From positions 62,001 through 126,000 of the forward strand of contig NZ_CDBO01000027.1 of NCBI RefSeq assembly GCF_000819885.1: a DNA stretch of 64,000 nt, in the 5' to 3' direction. The notes under the pieces were generated by a model. It was not told the DNA's origin, ran no database searches, and saw only the letters and a program-made list of their open reading frames with translations. A program made the translations under genes and the position numbers. Positions 30,129 through 38,669 of the stretch are shown here, piece after piece (position 1 is the first letter of the stretch; the number at the start of each line of letters is the position of its first letter). This stretch comes from Aeromonas fluvialis. Its GTDB lineage: Bacteria > Pseudomonadota > Gammaproteobacteria > Enterobacterales > Aeromonadaceae.

Positions 30129-30866
30129 ATGCGTATTGGCGGCTCCCTTGAGCAGTCTCTGAACCAGAGCTATCGCCTTGATTTGAAAGGGGTCATCCAG
30201 GAAGGCTGGCAACAGACCCGCCGTACCGGATTTGGCCTGCTGCTGGCGATTGTCGGTGTCACGGCAACCTGGATCCTGCTTAGCAATGTGCTGTTGGTGC
30301 CCTATCTGGGGGACGACAGCCAGATGAACGTGGCCATGTTGCTGAGTCTGCTGATGACAGTGATGATGGCGCCCATGACCAGTGCCCTCGATATGTTGGG
30401 GTTGCAACAGTCGGTCGGCGTGCGGGCCCGGGCGAACCAGGTGTTCGACTTTTTCCGCCACTTTGTGCGTCTCGGCATGTTGAGCCTGCTGGGCAGCGCC
30501 TTGACCAGCCTGTTTGGCCCGCTGTTTGATCTGCTGGGGTTGCCCCCCGTATTGGCCTTTATTCCCTCGGCCCTGATCGGCATGGGGCTGCTCTTTACCG
30601 TCCCCCTGGTGCTGGAGCGTGGCCTGACTCCCCCCCAGGCCATTGTGGTCTCTCTCAAGCTCTTTATGCGTGGCTGGCCCACCATTGTGCTGTTCCATGG
30701 GGTGATGACCGTGCTCTTCTTCCTGGCTCTGATCCCCATGGGGTTGGGGCTTATCTGGGTGGCACCGCTCTACTTTAACTGCAAGGGGATCCTCTATCGG
30801 GATCTCTGCGGGGTGGGGGTAGAGGTTAATGCGGTGACTGAAGGCCCCAATCATTTCAATGCATGA
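30129..30866 (+). CDS. Multi-pass membrane protein of unknown function
   Basis: A 245-residue integral membrane protein that I do not recognise. After a hydrophilic start (MRIGGSLEQSLNQSYRLDLKGVIQEGWQ) there are about five or six hydrophobic segments, for example GLLLAIVGVTATWILLSNVLL, MNVAMLLSLLMTVMMAP, LGMLSLLGSALTSLFGP and IVLFHGVMTVLFFLAL. Gly/Pro-rich loops and a short C-terminal tail follow. ATG at 30129 is preceded by a TATAAT box at 30071-30076, so transcription starts close to the gene. It is 16 bases ahead of the next gene, probably co-transcribed. The long plus-strand frame running from inside potA is spurious upstream of this ATG. Confidence 0.82.
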   Translation: MRIGGSLEQSLNQSYRLDLKGVIQEGWQQTRRTGFGLLLAIVGVTATWILLSNVLLVPYLGDDSQMNVAMLLSLLMTVMMAPMTSALDMLGLQQSVGVRARANQVFDFFRHFVRLGMLSLLGSALTSLFGPLFDLLGLPPVLAFIPSALIGMGLLFTVPLVLERGLTPPQAIVVSLKLFMRGWPTIVLFHGVMTVLFFLALIPMGLGLIWVAPLYFNCKGILYRDLCGVGVEVNAVTEGPNHFNA

Positions 30867-30882
30867 TGCAAAAGGACGTTGA

Positions 30883-31569
30883 ATGACCCGTCAATATGGA
30901 GTGACCCAGGCTTTGCGCCATACCCTACTGGCGAGCCTCTTGCTGCCAGGGTTGGCACTGGCAGCGCCGGTGCTGGATCTGCAATACAGCACCTTCTACA
31001 GCCAGATGAAGACCTTTGCCAAAGGGGAGTTTGGTCACGCCAGACTGGGGTTTTATCTGACCGATCCGCAAAATGGCCAGCGCTGCGGCCTCACCTTTGC
31101 CCGGGTTGCAACTGACAGCAAGGAAGTTGCGGGTGAGGTAACGGTCGATAGCGAATTAAGGCTGCCTTTTGATGAAGATCTCAACCTCGACAAGGGGATT
31201 GTGACGGTCGGCCTGAAAGAAGAGCATCCCATCTGCGATATGACGGTGCAGGTGATGGCCAGTGCACCGGATGGATCCGCGCTGTCCGTGGCGGAGCTGG
31301 CGACCCGCCAGCAGCAGATGCAGTCACTGCTCGACAAGATGGCAGGCATGGTGGGTAAATATTTCTTGCCCGATATGGTGGGGATCCGAATTGCTATGAT
31401 CGAGCCGCAGGGGCGGGCCTATCTGGTGGACGGTGCCCGTCAGACACCGGTCGACTGGCAGGAGGGAGAGCTGCAGATCAGCAATGAACAGCTGGCGGCA
31501 TTTGCCAGCGGTACGCTGCGTATATCGGGAGAGGTGTTACGGCTGATCCCCTGGCTGCACAAGGGCTGA
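30883..31569 (+). CDS. Exported protein, DUF2987-like
   Basis: A 228-residue protein with a signal peptide (MTRQYGVTQALRHTLLASLL, cleavage after ALAA), so periplasmic. The mature part begins with LQYSTFYSQMKTFAKGEF and LGFYLTDPQNGQRCGLTFA, which I associate with DUF2987 proteins of Vibrio, Shewanella and Aeromonas; two cysteines (about residues 70 and 116) could form a disulfide. The function is unknown. ATG follows AAAGGA. It is co-directional with the membrane protein gene just upstream, and a bidirectional terminator follows. Confidence 0.8.
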   Translation: MTRQYGVTQALRHTLLASLLLPGLALAAPVLDLQYSTFYSQMKTFAKGEFGHARLGFYLTDPQNGQRCGLTFARVATDSKEVAGEVTVDSELRLPFDEDLNLDKGIVTVGLKEEHPICDMTVQVMASAPDGSALSVAELATRQQQMQSLLDKMAGMVGKYFLPDMVGIRIAMIEPQGRAYLVDGARQTPVDWQEGELQISNEQLAAFASGTLRISGEVLRLIPWLHKG

Positions 31570-31613
31570 TATCGGCGACGGTGCCATCTTCGTCACAGGC
31601 AGATCAAGAAAGT

Positions 31614-31640
31614 AAAAAGGAGCGATCATCGCTCCTTTTT
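31614..31640. terminator. Bidirectional terminator between DUF2987 gene and ttcA
   Basis: A perfect 12-base stem, AAAAAGGAGCGA / TCGCTCCTTTTT, with a three-base loop, T-runs on both strands, placed between convergent genes. Confidence 0.93.
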
Positions 31641-31670
31641 ATTGCGTGGCATTTGCCATGTGGCGTCGGC

Positions 31671-32579
31671 TTAGCGCACTTCAATCACATCCAGCATTTC
31701 CATCTCGTCGATCGCCAGTAGCGGCACCTTTGGCATCTCGGGTAGATCAAACGCCTTGTCGCCGCCATCTATGATGCCGGAGTCGCGGTTGATGCTCTTG
31801 AAGTCAAACAGCTTGTGGTCGAGCAGGTGGCTCGGGATCACGTCCTGAATGGCGGTAAACATGGTCTCGATACGGCCGGGGAAGCGACGATCCCAATCCT
31901 GCATCATCTGCTTGATAGCCTGACGCTGCAGGTTTTCCTGCGAGCCACACAGGTTACACGGAATGATGGGGAAGGCTTTGACGTCGGCGTAGCGCACCAG
32001 ATCTTTCTCTTTGCAGTAGGCCAGCGGGCGGATCACCACGTTCTTGCCATCATCGCTCACCAGCTTGGGCGGCATGGACTTGAGCTTGCCACCGTAGAAC
32101 ATGTTGAGGAAAAGGGTCTCCAGGATGTCATCGCGGTGGTGACCAAGGGCTATCTTGGTGCAACCCAGCTCCTGGGCGGTACGGTAGAGAATACCGCGGC
32201 GAAGCCGTGAGCAGAGAGAGCAGGTGGTTTTGCCTTCCGGCACCTTCTCCTTGACGATGGAGTAGGTGTCCTCTTCGACAATCTTGTACTCGATGCCGAG
32301 GGAGTCCAGATACTCGGGCAGCACATGCTCGGGGAAGCCGGGCTGTTTCTGATCCAGGTTAACGGCAACCAGATCGAAATGGACGGGGGCGCTGGCTTTG
32401 AGGCTCATCAGTATGTCGAGCATACCGAAGCTGTCCTTGCCGCCGGAGAGGCAGACCATGACCTTGTCACCCTCTTCAATCATGTTGAAGTCGGCAATGG
32501 CCTGACCCACATTGCGCCGCAGGCGCTTGTGCAGTTTATTGAAACTGTATTTTTCTTTGGCGTTCAGCTCTTCTAGCAT
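31671..32579 (-). CDS. ttcA: tRNA 2-thiocytidine synthase
   Basis: Makes 2-thiocytidine at position 32 of some tRNAs with an Fe-S cluster, ATP and a sulfur donor. The 302 residues carry the PP-loop [17 protein letters not shown] near residue 45 and two CxxC pairs that hold the cluster, [12 protein letters not shown] and [35 protein letters not shown] is also typical. It lies downstream of fnr and uspE on the same strand, the neighbourhood seen in E. coli. Its end faces a bidirectional terminator. Confidence 0.98.
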   Translation of the reverse strand: MLEELNAKEKYSFNKLHKRLRRNVGQAIADFNMIEEGDKVMVCLSGGKDSFGMLDILMSLKASAPVHFDLVAVNLDQKQPGFPEHVLPEYLDSLGIEYKIVEEDTYSIVKEKVPEGKTTCSLCSRLRRGILYRTAQELGCTKIALGHHRDDILETLFLNMFYGGKLKSMPPKLVSDDGKNVVIRPLAYCKEKDLVRYADVKAFPIIPCNLCGSQENLQRQAIKQMMQDWDRRFPGRIETMFTAIQDVIPSHLLDHKLFDFKSINRDSGIIDGGDKAFDLPEMPKVPLLAIDEMEMLDVIEVR

Positions 32580-32660
32580 GCTCGTAAAACCCGGGACACA
32601 AATAAGCGCGTTATTATAGCCATGTCCCGGGGGAGGGCAAGGTGCCGAGTCAAAAGGCGA

Positions 32661-33608
32661 TTATGATTGCGCTCGTCGACTCTCGATAGGGCAACTGTAA
32701 TCTGCTGGTTTGAGGATCAGGAGGTCGCAGGATAGCCGGTCAATCACATGTTCGGCAGTATTGCCGAGCAGGGCGGCCGAGAGACCGGTCCTGCCGACAC
32801 AGCCCATGATCATCAGATTGGCATCGAGCTCTTCGGCCATGTCCGGCAGCACCTCTTCCGGCAGCCCTTCAGCCACCCGGGTCCAGAGATGACCAATCCC
32901 GAATTTGTCGGCATGGCTGAGCAGCAGGCTTTCGTGATGTTTGCGGATCGCTTCGTTATAGGCGTTGGGGTCAAACTCCGGCAGCTCAATGGCGACATTG
33001 ACCGGGGTGCCCGGGTAGGTGTTGACCAGATAGAGGTTGGCACCCAGCAGCTCGGCAATATCGCTCCCCTCCTGGGTGATCCGCTCGTTGAGCGTTTTTT
33101 GATCCGGATCGTCACTGGAGCAGTTGATGGCCGCGATAATATTGCCGCCCCGCTTCCAGTGCCCCTCCTTGACCAGCAGTACCGGGCAGGGGCATTTGCG
33201 CAGCAGGTGCCAGTCAGTGGGGGTAAAGATGAAGGTTTGCAGGAAGCTGTGATGGTGGGTCGCCTTGACCACCAGATCATGGCGCTGCTCCAGCACCTCC
33301 TGGATCACGCACTCGAACGGGCGATTGTGCCAGACCACCTTCACCTCGCAGGCGATCCCTTGTGCCCGGTAGGGGGTGAGCAGCTCATCCAGCCACTCCT
33401 GACGCTGCGCAATCACGCCGTGGCGCATCTCTTCCCGTTCATCCACCGACAACATGGCGGTCATTTCATACGAGAAGTCATAGATGGTGAGCAGCAGGGT
33501 CAGATGGGCATTGGTGTCCAGCTCGGCGATTTTGACTGCCCGCTCGAGGGCGATCTGACGCTCCTCTTCCGGATTGATAACCACCAGAATGTTCTGATAT
33601 TTGACCAT
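32661..33608 (-). CDS. uspE: Universal stress protein UspE
   Basis: A 315-residue cytoplasmic protein made of two tandem universal-stress domains (about 1-150 and 155-300), the E-type arrangement linked to stress tolerance and motility/adhesion in E. coli. Visible: MVKYQNILVVINPEEERQ, then the second domain from GGNIIAAINCSSDDPDQ, ending in the nucleotide-loop-like MGCVGRTGLSAALLGNTAE. ATG at 33608 is chosen because AAGGAGGAG lies directly upstream; an in-frame ATG 24 bases earlier has no such site. It follows fnr on the same strand, as in E. coli. Confidence 0.96.
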   Translation of the reverse strand: MVKYQNILVVINPEEERQIALERAVKIAELDTNAHLTLLLTIYDFSYEMTAMLSVDEREEMRHGVIAQRQEWLDELLTPYRAQGIACEVKVVWHNRPFECVIQEVLEQRHDLVVKATHHHSFLQTFIFTPTDWHLLRKCPCPVLLVKEGHWKRGGNIIAAINCSSDDPDQKTLNERITQEGSDIAELLGANLYLVNTYPGTPVNVAIELPEFDPNAYNEAIRKHHESLLLSHADKFGIGHLWTRVAEGLPEEVLPDMAEELDANLMIMGCVGRTGLSAALLGNTAEHVIDRLSCDLLILKPADYSCPIESRRAQS

Positions 33609-33747
33609 CTTCTCCTCCTTGGAAAAGTCCAATGATGATAGAGCCTTGGCTCATACAGCTTAGCGCAGGAGGAGGGAGAGCGGGAAGGGACCGGATCACA
33701 TTCCAGAGGAAAGGATCCGGCCGCTCATCAGGAGTGAAGAGGGAAAA

Positions 33748-34503
33748 TCAGCCGCAAGCAGGACGGGTTGCACCAGCCATCATGCCAAGTGCCACCTGAT
33801 CCAGCACGGTAATGTACTTGCCTTTGACACTGATGAGACCGGACTTCTGGAAGCGACCAAGCAGACGACTGATGGTCTCGACAGTGAGGCCCAGATAGTT
33901 GCCGATATCGCCACGAGTCATAGCCAAACGGAACTCTTTGGCGGAGAAGCCGCGCTCCGAGAAGCGTACCGACAGATTGTGCAGGAAGGCGGCGAGGCGC
34001 TCTTCGGCATTCTTCTTGGAGAGCAGCAGGATCATCTCCTGATCGCCCATGATTTCGTTACTCATCAAACGCATGATCTGCTGGCGCAGCTTGGGCATTT
34101 TGCCGGAGAGCTCGTCGAGCACTTCAAACGGGATCTCGCACACCATGGCAGTTTCCAGCGCCTGGGCGAAGGAGGGGTGCGACTGCTTGTGGATGGCATC
34201 GAAACCAACCAGATCACCGGCGAGGTGGAACGCGGTGATCTGCTCGTCCCCTTGTTCGGTGATGGTGTAAGACTTGATGGTCCCGGAACGAATGGCATAG
34301 AGCGATTTGAACTCGTCGCCAGCCTTGAACAGCTCTTCACCCTTCTGGATCGGTTTCTTGCGCTCGATGATACTGTCGAGCTGGTCAAGCTCGATATCGT
34401 TCAGGGTGAAGGGGATGCAGAGCTGACTGATGCTGCAATCCTGGCAATGAATTGCACAGCCACCGCTCTGGATACGTCTGCCAGGTTTCTTTTCCGGGAT
34501 CAT
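33748..34503 (-). CDS. fnr: Oxygen-sensing transcription regulator FNR
   Basis: Global regulator of the anaerobic switch; its 4Fe-4S cluster is destroyed by oxygen. The 251 residues contain the cluster ligands Cys20, Cys23, Cys29 and Cys122, at the same positions as E. coli FNR. A cyclic-nucleotide-type sensor domain, a dimerisation helix and a helix-turn-helix with the recognition helix [14 protein letters not shown] follow; the Glu, Ser and Arg that read TTGAT-N4-ATCAA are present. Its own FNR box lies just upstream. It sits between uspE and the cco assembly genes, which FNR is expected to control. Confidence 0.98.
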   Translation of the reverse strand: MIPEKKPGRRIQSGGCAIHCQDCSISQLCIPFTLNDIELDQLDSIIERKKPIQKGEELFKAGDEFKSLYAIRSGTIKSYTITEQGDEQITAFHLAGDLVGFDAIHKQSHPSFAQALETAMVCEIPFEVLDELSGKMPKLRQQIMRLMSNEIMGDQEMILLLSKKNAEERLAAFLHNLSVRFSERGFSAKEFRLAMTRGDIGNYLGLTVETISRLLGRFQKSGLISVKGKYITVLDQVALGMMAGATRPACG

Positions 34504-34519
34504 AGGCTCATACGAATAA

Positions 34520-34533
34520 TTGATTTATATCAA
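34520..34533 (-). promoter_or_regulatory. Perfect FNR box at the fnr promoter
   Basis: TTGATTTATATCAA matches the FNR consensus TTGAT-N4-ATCAA at all ten defined bases. It starts 17 bases before the fnr ATG and overlaps a likely -10 box (TATAAA on the minus strand), which fits negative autoregulation as known for E. coli fnr. Confidence 0.9.
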
Positions 34534-34571
34534 ACAAGTTTACCATCAACTCATCCCTTTTGGATAGGGTT

Positions 34572-35258
34572 TCAAAAGGAGGCAATGCCGATCCACAGCG
34601 TATGACCCCCGAACAAAATGAGCAGCAGGGCACCGCCAAGGCGCAAACTGCGCAGGGTTAGCCAGTATCTGAGGCGATCGGCAAGCCCTCCCAAGGCGAA
34701 CAAGGTGGGCAGGGTGCCGAGGCCAAAAAAGAGCATGATCAGCGCGCCGCCACTGGCCGACCCCGCTGACGCGCTCCAGGTCAGCATTGAGTAGACCAGC
34801 CCGCAGGGCAGCCAGCCCCACACCATGCCAAAGGGCAGCGCCTGCAGTGGTGAGGTAAAGGGAAGAAATTTGCCCGCCAGCGGTTTGATATGGGGCCATA
34901 CTCTTGCGCCGAGCCGCTCCAGCAGCAAGACCCCTTGCCACCAGCCAGCCAGATAGAGGCCAAGGGCAATCATTAGCAGCGCCGCCACGAGGCGCAATCC
35001 GGCGATGGCGTGTTTGCCGGCGCCCAGTTCGCTGGTGCTCGCCAGCAGTCCCCCTGCCAAGGCGCCAGCCATGACATAGCTCAGGATCCGGCCGACGTTG
35101 TAGTTGAGCAGATAAGCGAGTCGCCCCCACAAGTGCTGTTTGTTGGCGGGGATTGCCATGGAGAGCGCGGCGGAGACACCACCGCACATACCGATACAGT
35201 GGGCCGATCCCGCCAGCCCTACCAGCAGGGCGCCCAGCAGATCAAGATTGTGAGTCAT
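34572..35258 (-). CDS. TauE/SafE-like membrane protein of the cbb3 oxidase cluster
   Basis: A 228-residue inner-membrane protein with about six segments, of the DsbD/TauE-SafE type often found next to ccoI/ccoS in gammaproteobacteria. Visible: GLAGSAHCIGMCGGVSAALS near residue 18, with a Cys/Met/His set that could bind copper, and WGWLPCGLVYSMLTW near residue 150. A role in copper or thiol handling during oxidase assembly is inferred from position; the sulfite-exporter name is only a family label. Its start overlaps the ccoS end by 17 bases, so it belongs to the ccoHIS transcript. Confidence 0.85.
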   Translation of the reverse strand: MTHNLDLLGALLVGLAGSAHCIGMCGGVSAALSMAIPANKQHLWGRLAYLLNYNVGRILSYVMAGALAGGLLASTSELGAGKHAIAGLRLVAALLMIALGLYLAGWWQGVLLLERLGARVWPHIKPLAGKFLPFTSPLQALPFGMVWGWLPCGLVYSMLTWSASAGSASGGALIMLFFGLGTLPTLFALGGLADRLRYWLTLRSLRLGGALLLILFGGHTLWIGIASF

Positions 35259-35430
35259 GAGAGGAGGGGGTCACGGCTTTTTGTTGGGGATCATCCTCAT
35301 CGAACAGGATATTGGACCCCTGCCGGTCGAGATCTTCAAACTGCTCGGAGCGAATGGCCCAGAAGAAGACGACCCCGGCGATGATCACAAACAGGATGGC
35401 GATGGGGATCAGGACAAAAATTATGTTCAT
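35242..35430 (-). CDS. ccoS: cbb3-type cytochrome oxidase assembly protein CcoS
   Basis: A 62-residue protein with one N-terminal membrane segment (MNIIFVLIPIAILFVIIAGV) followed by VFFWAIRSEQFEDLDRQG and an acidic ILFDEDD, the hallmark of CcoS, which is needed for heme/copper cofactor insertion into cbb3 oxidase. ATG at 35430 is chosen from the conserved MNIIF start; six extra codons upstream in frame are not used. It lies between ccoI and the TauE-like gene, overlapping the latter. Confidence 0.95.
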   Translation of the reverse strand: MNIIFVLIPIAILFVIIAGVVFFWAIRSEQFEDLDRQGSNILFDEDDPQQKAVTPSSHDSQS

Positions 35431-35569
35431 GAAAAGATACCTTGGCATTCATCCCTGGCAAGCGTCCCCTATGGTAAACCTGTTCGGGCAGGAGGCCAGC
35501 CGCTATCAGTTAGAAATGTGGCCTGCATCGGAGGCAGGCCACCGTTTCAGCTATTTTCCGTCACGATCG

Positions 35570-37954
35570 TCATCGATTGAGCCGCATGGAGTTGGTCACC
35601 ACGATCAGTGAACTGAGGGACATGCCTGCCGCTGCCAGATAGGGGGGGAGCCAGCCACTGGCGGCCAGCGGTAATACCAGCAGGTTATAGCCAATGGACC
35701 AGGCAAAGTTCTCGATGATGATCTTGCGGGTGCGCAGGGCCAGAGCTCTGGCATCCAGCAGTCGGCTCAAGTCATCGGCCAGCAGGATGGCATCGGCGCT
35801 GTTTTTCGCCAGATCGGTGCCACCGGCCATGGCGAAGGAGGCGTGAGCCCCGGCCAGCACAGGGGCGTCGTTGATACCATCCCCCACCATGATGCTGATA
35901 TCCCCTTTGGTTTCCCGAGCCTTGAGATAGGCCAGCTTACCATCGGGTGAGACCCCCTTCACCAGCTCGTCCACACCCAGCTCGCGGGCAATTTCATTGG
36001 CCTGTAGAGAGCTGTCGCCCGTGAGGACTGTGGTATGCAAACCGGCCGCCTTGAATGCAGCGATCAGCGTCCTGGCATCGGGACGCAGGGTATCTTGCAG
36101 ATTGAAACGGGCAAGTACCTGCTGCTCGTCAGCCAGATAGATAGCCAGACCAGAGCCGTTCTCTTGCGCCGGGTCCAGCCCAAGCCAGCGGGCACTGCCG
36201 ATGCGGTAGCGTACGCCATCCACCAAGGCTGTGATGCCGTGACCGATGACCGGGGTGATTTCGCGGGCGGATGGCAGCACGGTGATGCTGTCGGCGGGCA
36301 GTCGGAAGGCGCGGGCGATAGGGTGTTCGGATTGCCCCTCCAGCGCCCGGGCGATGGCGAGGCAGTGTGCCTCGTCAACCTCTGCCAAGGTAGTGATGCC
36401 GGTCAGGCTGATCTCCCCTGTGGTCAGGGTGCCGGTCTTGTCCATCACGATGCGATTGGCCTTGGTCAGAATATCCAGCACATGTCCCCGGCGCAGCAAT
36501 ATCCCTTTGCGCGTCAAATTGGCGGTGGCCGAGGTCAGCGCCGTCGGGGTGGCCAGCGAAAGCGCACAGGGGCAGGTGGCGACCAGCACGGCGAGGGTCA
36601 CCCAGAATGCCTGATCCGGTTGATGGAAGTGCCAGAAGGTCCAGACTGCGGCGGCAATGAGCAGTAGCACCAGAATAAAGTGGCGCGACAGTTGATCCGC
36701 CATCTGGGCGATAGCTGGTTTGTCGTCGAGAGCATGATCCTGCAGCCGCATGATCTGGGCGATCCGTGATGCTTCGATGCGGTGGCTGACCCGGATCTGC
36801 AGTGGGGCATCCGTATTGATGGTGCCGGCATAGACCGGATCACCGAGCTGTTTGAGCAGGGGCAACTGTTCGCCGGTCAGCATGGATTCGTTGAGGCTGG
36901 CTTGCCCTTCAACAATGAAGCCATCCGCCGGCAAGGTGGAGCCCGCCAACACCCGTACCCGATCGCCGACCTGCAAGGTTTTGGCCGCGACCTCATGTTC
37001 CCCTTCATCATCGATGCGGGTCGCCATGATGGGCACCAGTCGCGCCAGATTGGAGCTCGACTCCGACGCCTTGCGTCTGGCCCTGAGCTCGAGAAAACGC
37101 CCAAGCAGTAGGAAGAAGACGAACATGGTTATGGAGTCATAATAGACCTCACCGGTATTGAACACAGTGGCCCACATGGAGGCGATAAAGGCACCGATCA
37201 GTGCCAGTGAGACCGATACATCCATCGACAGATGGCCCTGCTTCAGGCTGTGCCAGGCGCCCACATAAAACGGCTGGGCCGAGTAGATCATGATGGGGGT
37301 GGAGAGCAGCAGGCTTATCCATTTGAAATAGACCATGAACTCCTCTTCAACGCTGATGAAGAGGTCCATGTAGAGTGCCACGGCACACATCATCACCTGC
37401 ATGGAACCGAGGCCCGCCAAGGCCAGCCGGAACATGTAGCTGCGCACCTCTTTGGCGTACAGCGCCTCCTGTTGATGAACCTGAAATGGGTAGGCGCGAT
37501 AGCCTATTTTGGCAAAACCCTTGAGGATGTCGCTTAACGAGAGCTGGGCCGGGTCCCACTTGATGCGGGCGCGATGAGTCGTGGTGTTGACGTTGATATA
37601 GCGCAGACCACCCAGGGTCATCAGGTGACGTTCGATCAGCCAGGCACAGGCTGCACAAGTGAGCCCCTCGACGGTAAGTTGTATCTCGCGCACATTGCCG
37701 CTGTCGGTAACAAACTCCTGCTGCACTTCTGCCAGATCGTAGTGGGTGAGGGCGGCCAGCTCCTCGGGCACCAGATCCCCTTTGGTGCCCGGGGTGGTTC
37801 GGTGATCGTAGTAACTGGCAAGACCGCATTCCATGATGGTCTCGGCTACCGCCTTGCAGCCCGGGCAGCACATGGGGCGAACTACTCCTTTGATCTCGAG
37901 ATAATAGTCACTACTGGGGGGGGCCGGTTCGCCACAGTGGAAGCAAGGTGTCAT
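35570..37954 (-). CDS. ccoI: Copper-transporting P-type ATPase CcoI (FixI type)
   Basis: P1B-type ATPase that exports Cu(I) to the periplasm for assembly of the CuB centre of cbb3 oxidase. From ATG 37954 it has 794 residues. N-terminal TPCFHCGEP and CCPGCKAVAE form the FixI-type cysteine region, then a heavy-metal domain with GLTCAACAWLIERH. Membrane and catalytic parts follow: LNESMLTGE, ATCPCALSLATP (CPC metal site), MDKTGTLTTG with the phosphorylated Asp, and MVGDGINDAPVLA. An in-frame stretch upstream to 38110 has no family support. A C8 run lies in codons 11-13. Its start is coupled by ATGA to the small ORF at 37951-38037. Confidence 0.96.
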   Translation of the reverse strand: MTPCFHCGEPAPPSSDYYLEIKGVVRPMCCPGCKAVAETIMECGLASYYDHRTTPGTKGDLVPEELAALTHYDLAEVQQEFVTDSGNVREIQLTVEGLTCAACAWLIERHLMTLGGLRYINVNTTTHRARIKWDPAQLSLSDILKGFAKIGYRAYPFQVHQQEALYAKEVRSYMFRLALAGLGSMQVMMCAVALYMDLFISVEEEFMVYFKWISLLLSTPIMIYSAQPFYVGAWHSLKQGHLSMDVSVSLALIGAFIASMWATVFNTGEVYYDSITMFVFFLLLGRFLELRARRKASESSSNLARLVPIMATRIDDEGEHEVAAKTLQVGDRVRVLAGSTLPADGFIVEGQASLNESMLTGEQLPLLKQLGDPVYAGTINTDAPLQIRVSHRIEASRIAQIMRLQDHALDDKPAIAQMADQLSRHFILVLLLIAAAVWTFWHFHQPDQAFWVTLAVLVATCPCALSLATPTALTSATANLTRKGILLRRGHVLDILTKANRIVMDKTGTLTTGEISLTGITTLAEVDEAHCLAIARALEGQSEHPIARAFRLPADSITVLPSAREITPVIGHGITALVDGVRYRIGSARWLGLDPAQENGSGLAIYLADEQQVLARFNLQDTLRPDARTLIAAFKAAGLHTTVLTGDSSLQANEIARELGVDELVKGVSPDGKLAYLKARETKGDISIMVGDGINDAPVLAGAHASFAMAGGTDLAKNSADAILLADDLSRLLDARALALRTRKIIIENFAWSIGYNLLVLPLAASGWLPPYLAAAGMSLSSLIVVTNSMRLNR

Positions 37955-38037
37955 GGTTGATAGCCCCCTGAATGCAGGATGCATGTTACAGGGGGAATGG
38001 CGAGAACAGGCTCGCCACAGTGAGAACAGCGGGTCAT
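37951..38037 (-). CDS. 28-codon ORF copying the start of CcoI
   Basis: A small ORF that starts MTRCSHCGEPVLAIPPV; its first ten residues match ccoI (MTPCFHCGEP) at eight positions, and the DNA shares CACTGTGGCGA exactly. It has a ribosome site (AAAGGAC) 7-9 bases before the ATG, begins three bases after the ccoH stop, and its TGA overlaps the ccoI ATG as ATGA. It may be a leftover of a duplicated ccoI 5' end, or a coupling leader. Whether a peptide is made is unknown. Confidence 0.5.
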   Translation of the reverse strand: MTRCSHCGEPVLAIPPVTCILHSGGYQP

Positions 38038-38040
38038 GAC

Positions 38041-38529
38041 CTAGCGTCCTTTCGGGTCGAGTTCGACAGGGGCCTGGGTGGGCAGCTGGACGGTCTCTTG
38101 CAATCGCCACTGGTGATCAAAGGCATCGACCCGAATGTGCCACTTGCCGGTACGCGGTTTGTCGAAATGGAAACGATAGGTACCACTCGCGTCGGCGGTG
38201 ATCATGTGTTCGCTGTCCTGACCGGCCAGGGTTGGGTGAAACAGGGAGAGATAGAGGGCTTGCCCGGCGGGAATATCTCCGCTGATGGGTTTGAGGGTCA
38301 GCTCGTTGCCAACCATTTCCAGCGAAAAGCGAATATTGAGGGCTTCGGATCGATCAAACTTGCTTAAGTCCTGATTGATCTCTTTCCCTTGTTTGTAATA
38401 GTCCTCGGCCACCAAATTGACCCCATCCTTGCTGGCAATGATGGCGGTGGCGATGCTGCCAACAACGGCGGCAGTGGGGAGGGCGATGATAAACCAGGGC
38501 CAGAATTGGCGGTACCAAGGTTGGGTCAT
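38041..38529 (-). CDS. ccoH: cbb3 oxidase assembly protein CcoH (FixH family)
   Basis: A 162-residue membrane-anchored protein needed for stability and maturation of cbb3 oxidase. It has one N-terminal membrane segment (WPWFIIALPTAAVVGSIATA), the VNLVAEDYYKQGKEINQDL motif of the FixH family, and a periplasmic beta-sheet domain ending near WHIRVDAFDHQWRLQE. ATG at 38529 gives the standard N-terminus; 19 upstream in-frame codons are not family-like. It is first in the ccoH-ccoI-ccoS transcript, after the ccoNOQP terminator. Confidence 0.93.
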   Translation of the reverse strand: MTQPWYRQFWPWFIIALPTAAVVGSIATAIIASKDGVNLVAEDYYKQGKEINQDLSKFDRSEALNIRFSLEMVGNELTLKPISGDIPAGQALYLSLFHPTLAGQDSEHMITADASGTYRFHFDKPRTGKWHIRVDAFDHQWRLQETVQLPTQAPVELDPKGR

Positions 38530-38592
38530 AATGCTACTACCGTGAAACGAACGATTAACGTGAAAGGTGGCTTTTACGCAACACAAGATAAC

Positions 38593-38620
38593 AAAAAGCC
38601 TCGAGGAGTCGAGGCTTTTT
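38593..38620 (-). terminator. Terminator between ccoP and ccoH
   Basis: A 12-base stem AAAAAGCCTCGA / TCGAGGCTTTTT with a four-base loop, T-runs on both strands. It separates ccoNOQP from ccoHIS, 50 bases after the ccoP stop. Confidence 0.93.
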
Positions 38621-38669
38621 GCTGTGTAATCACGTGTTTATCACATGATACGACTTATATAACCAACCT

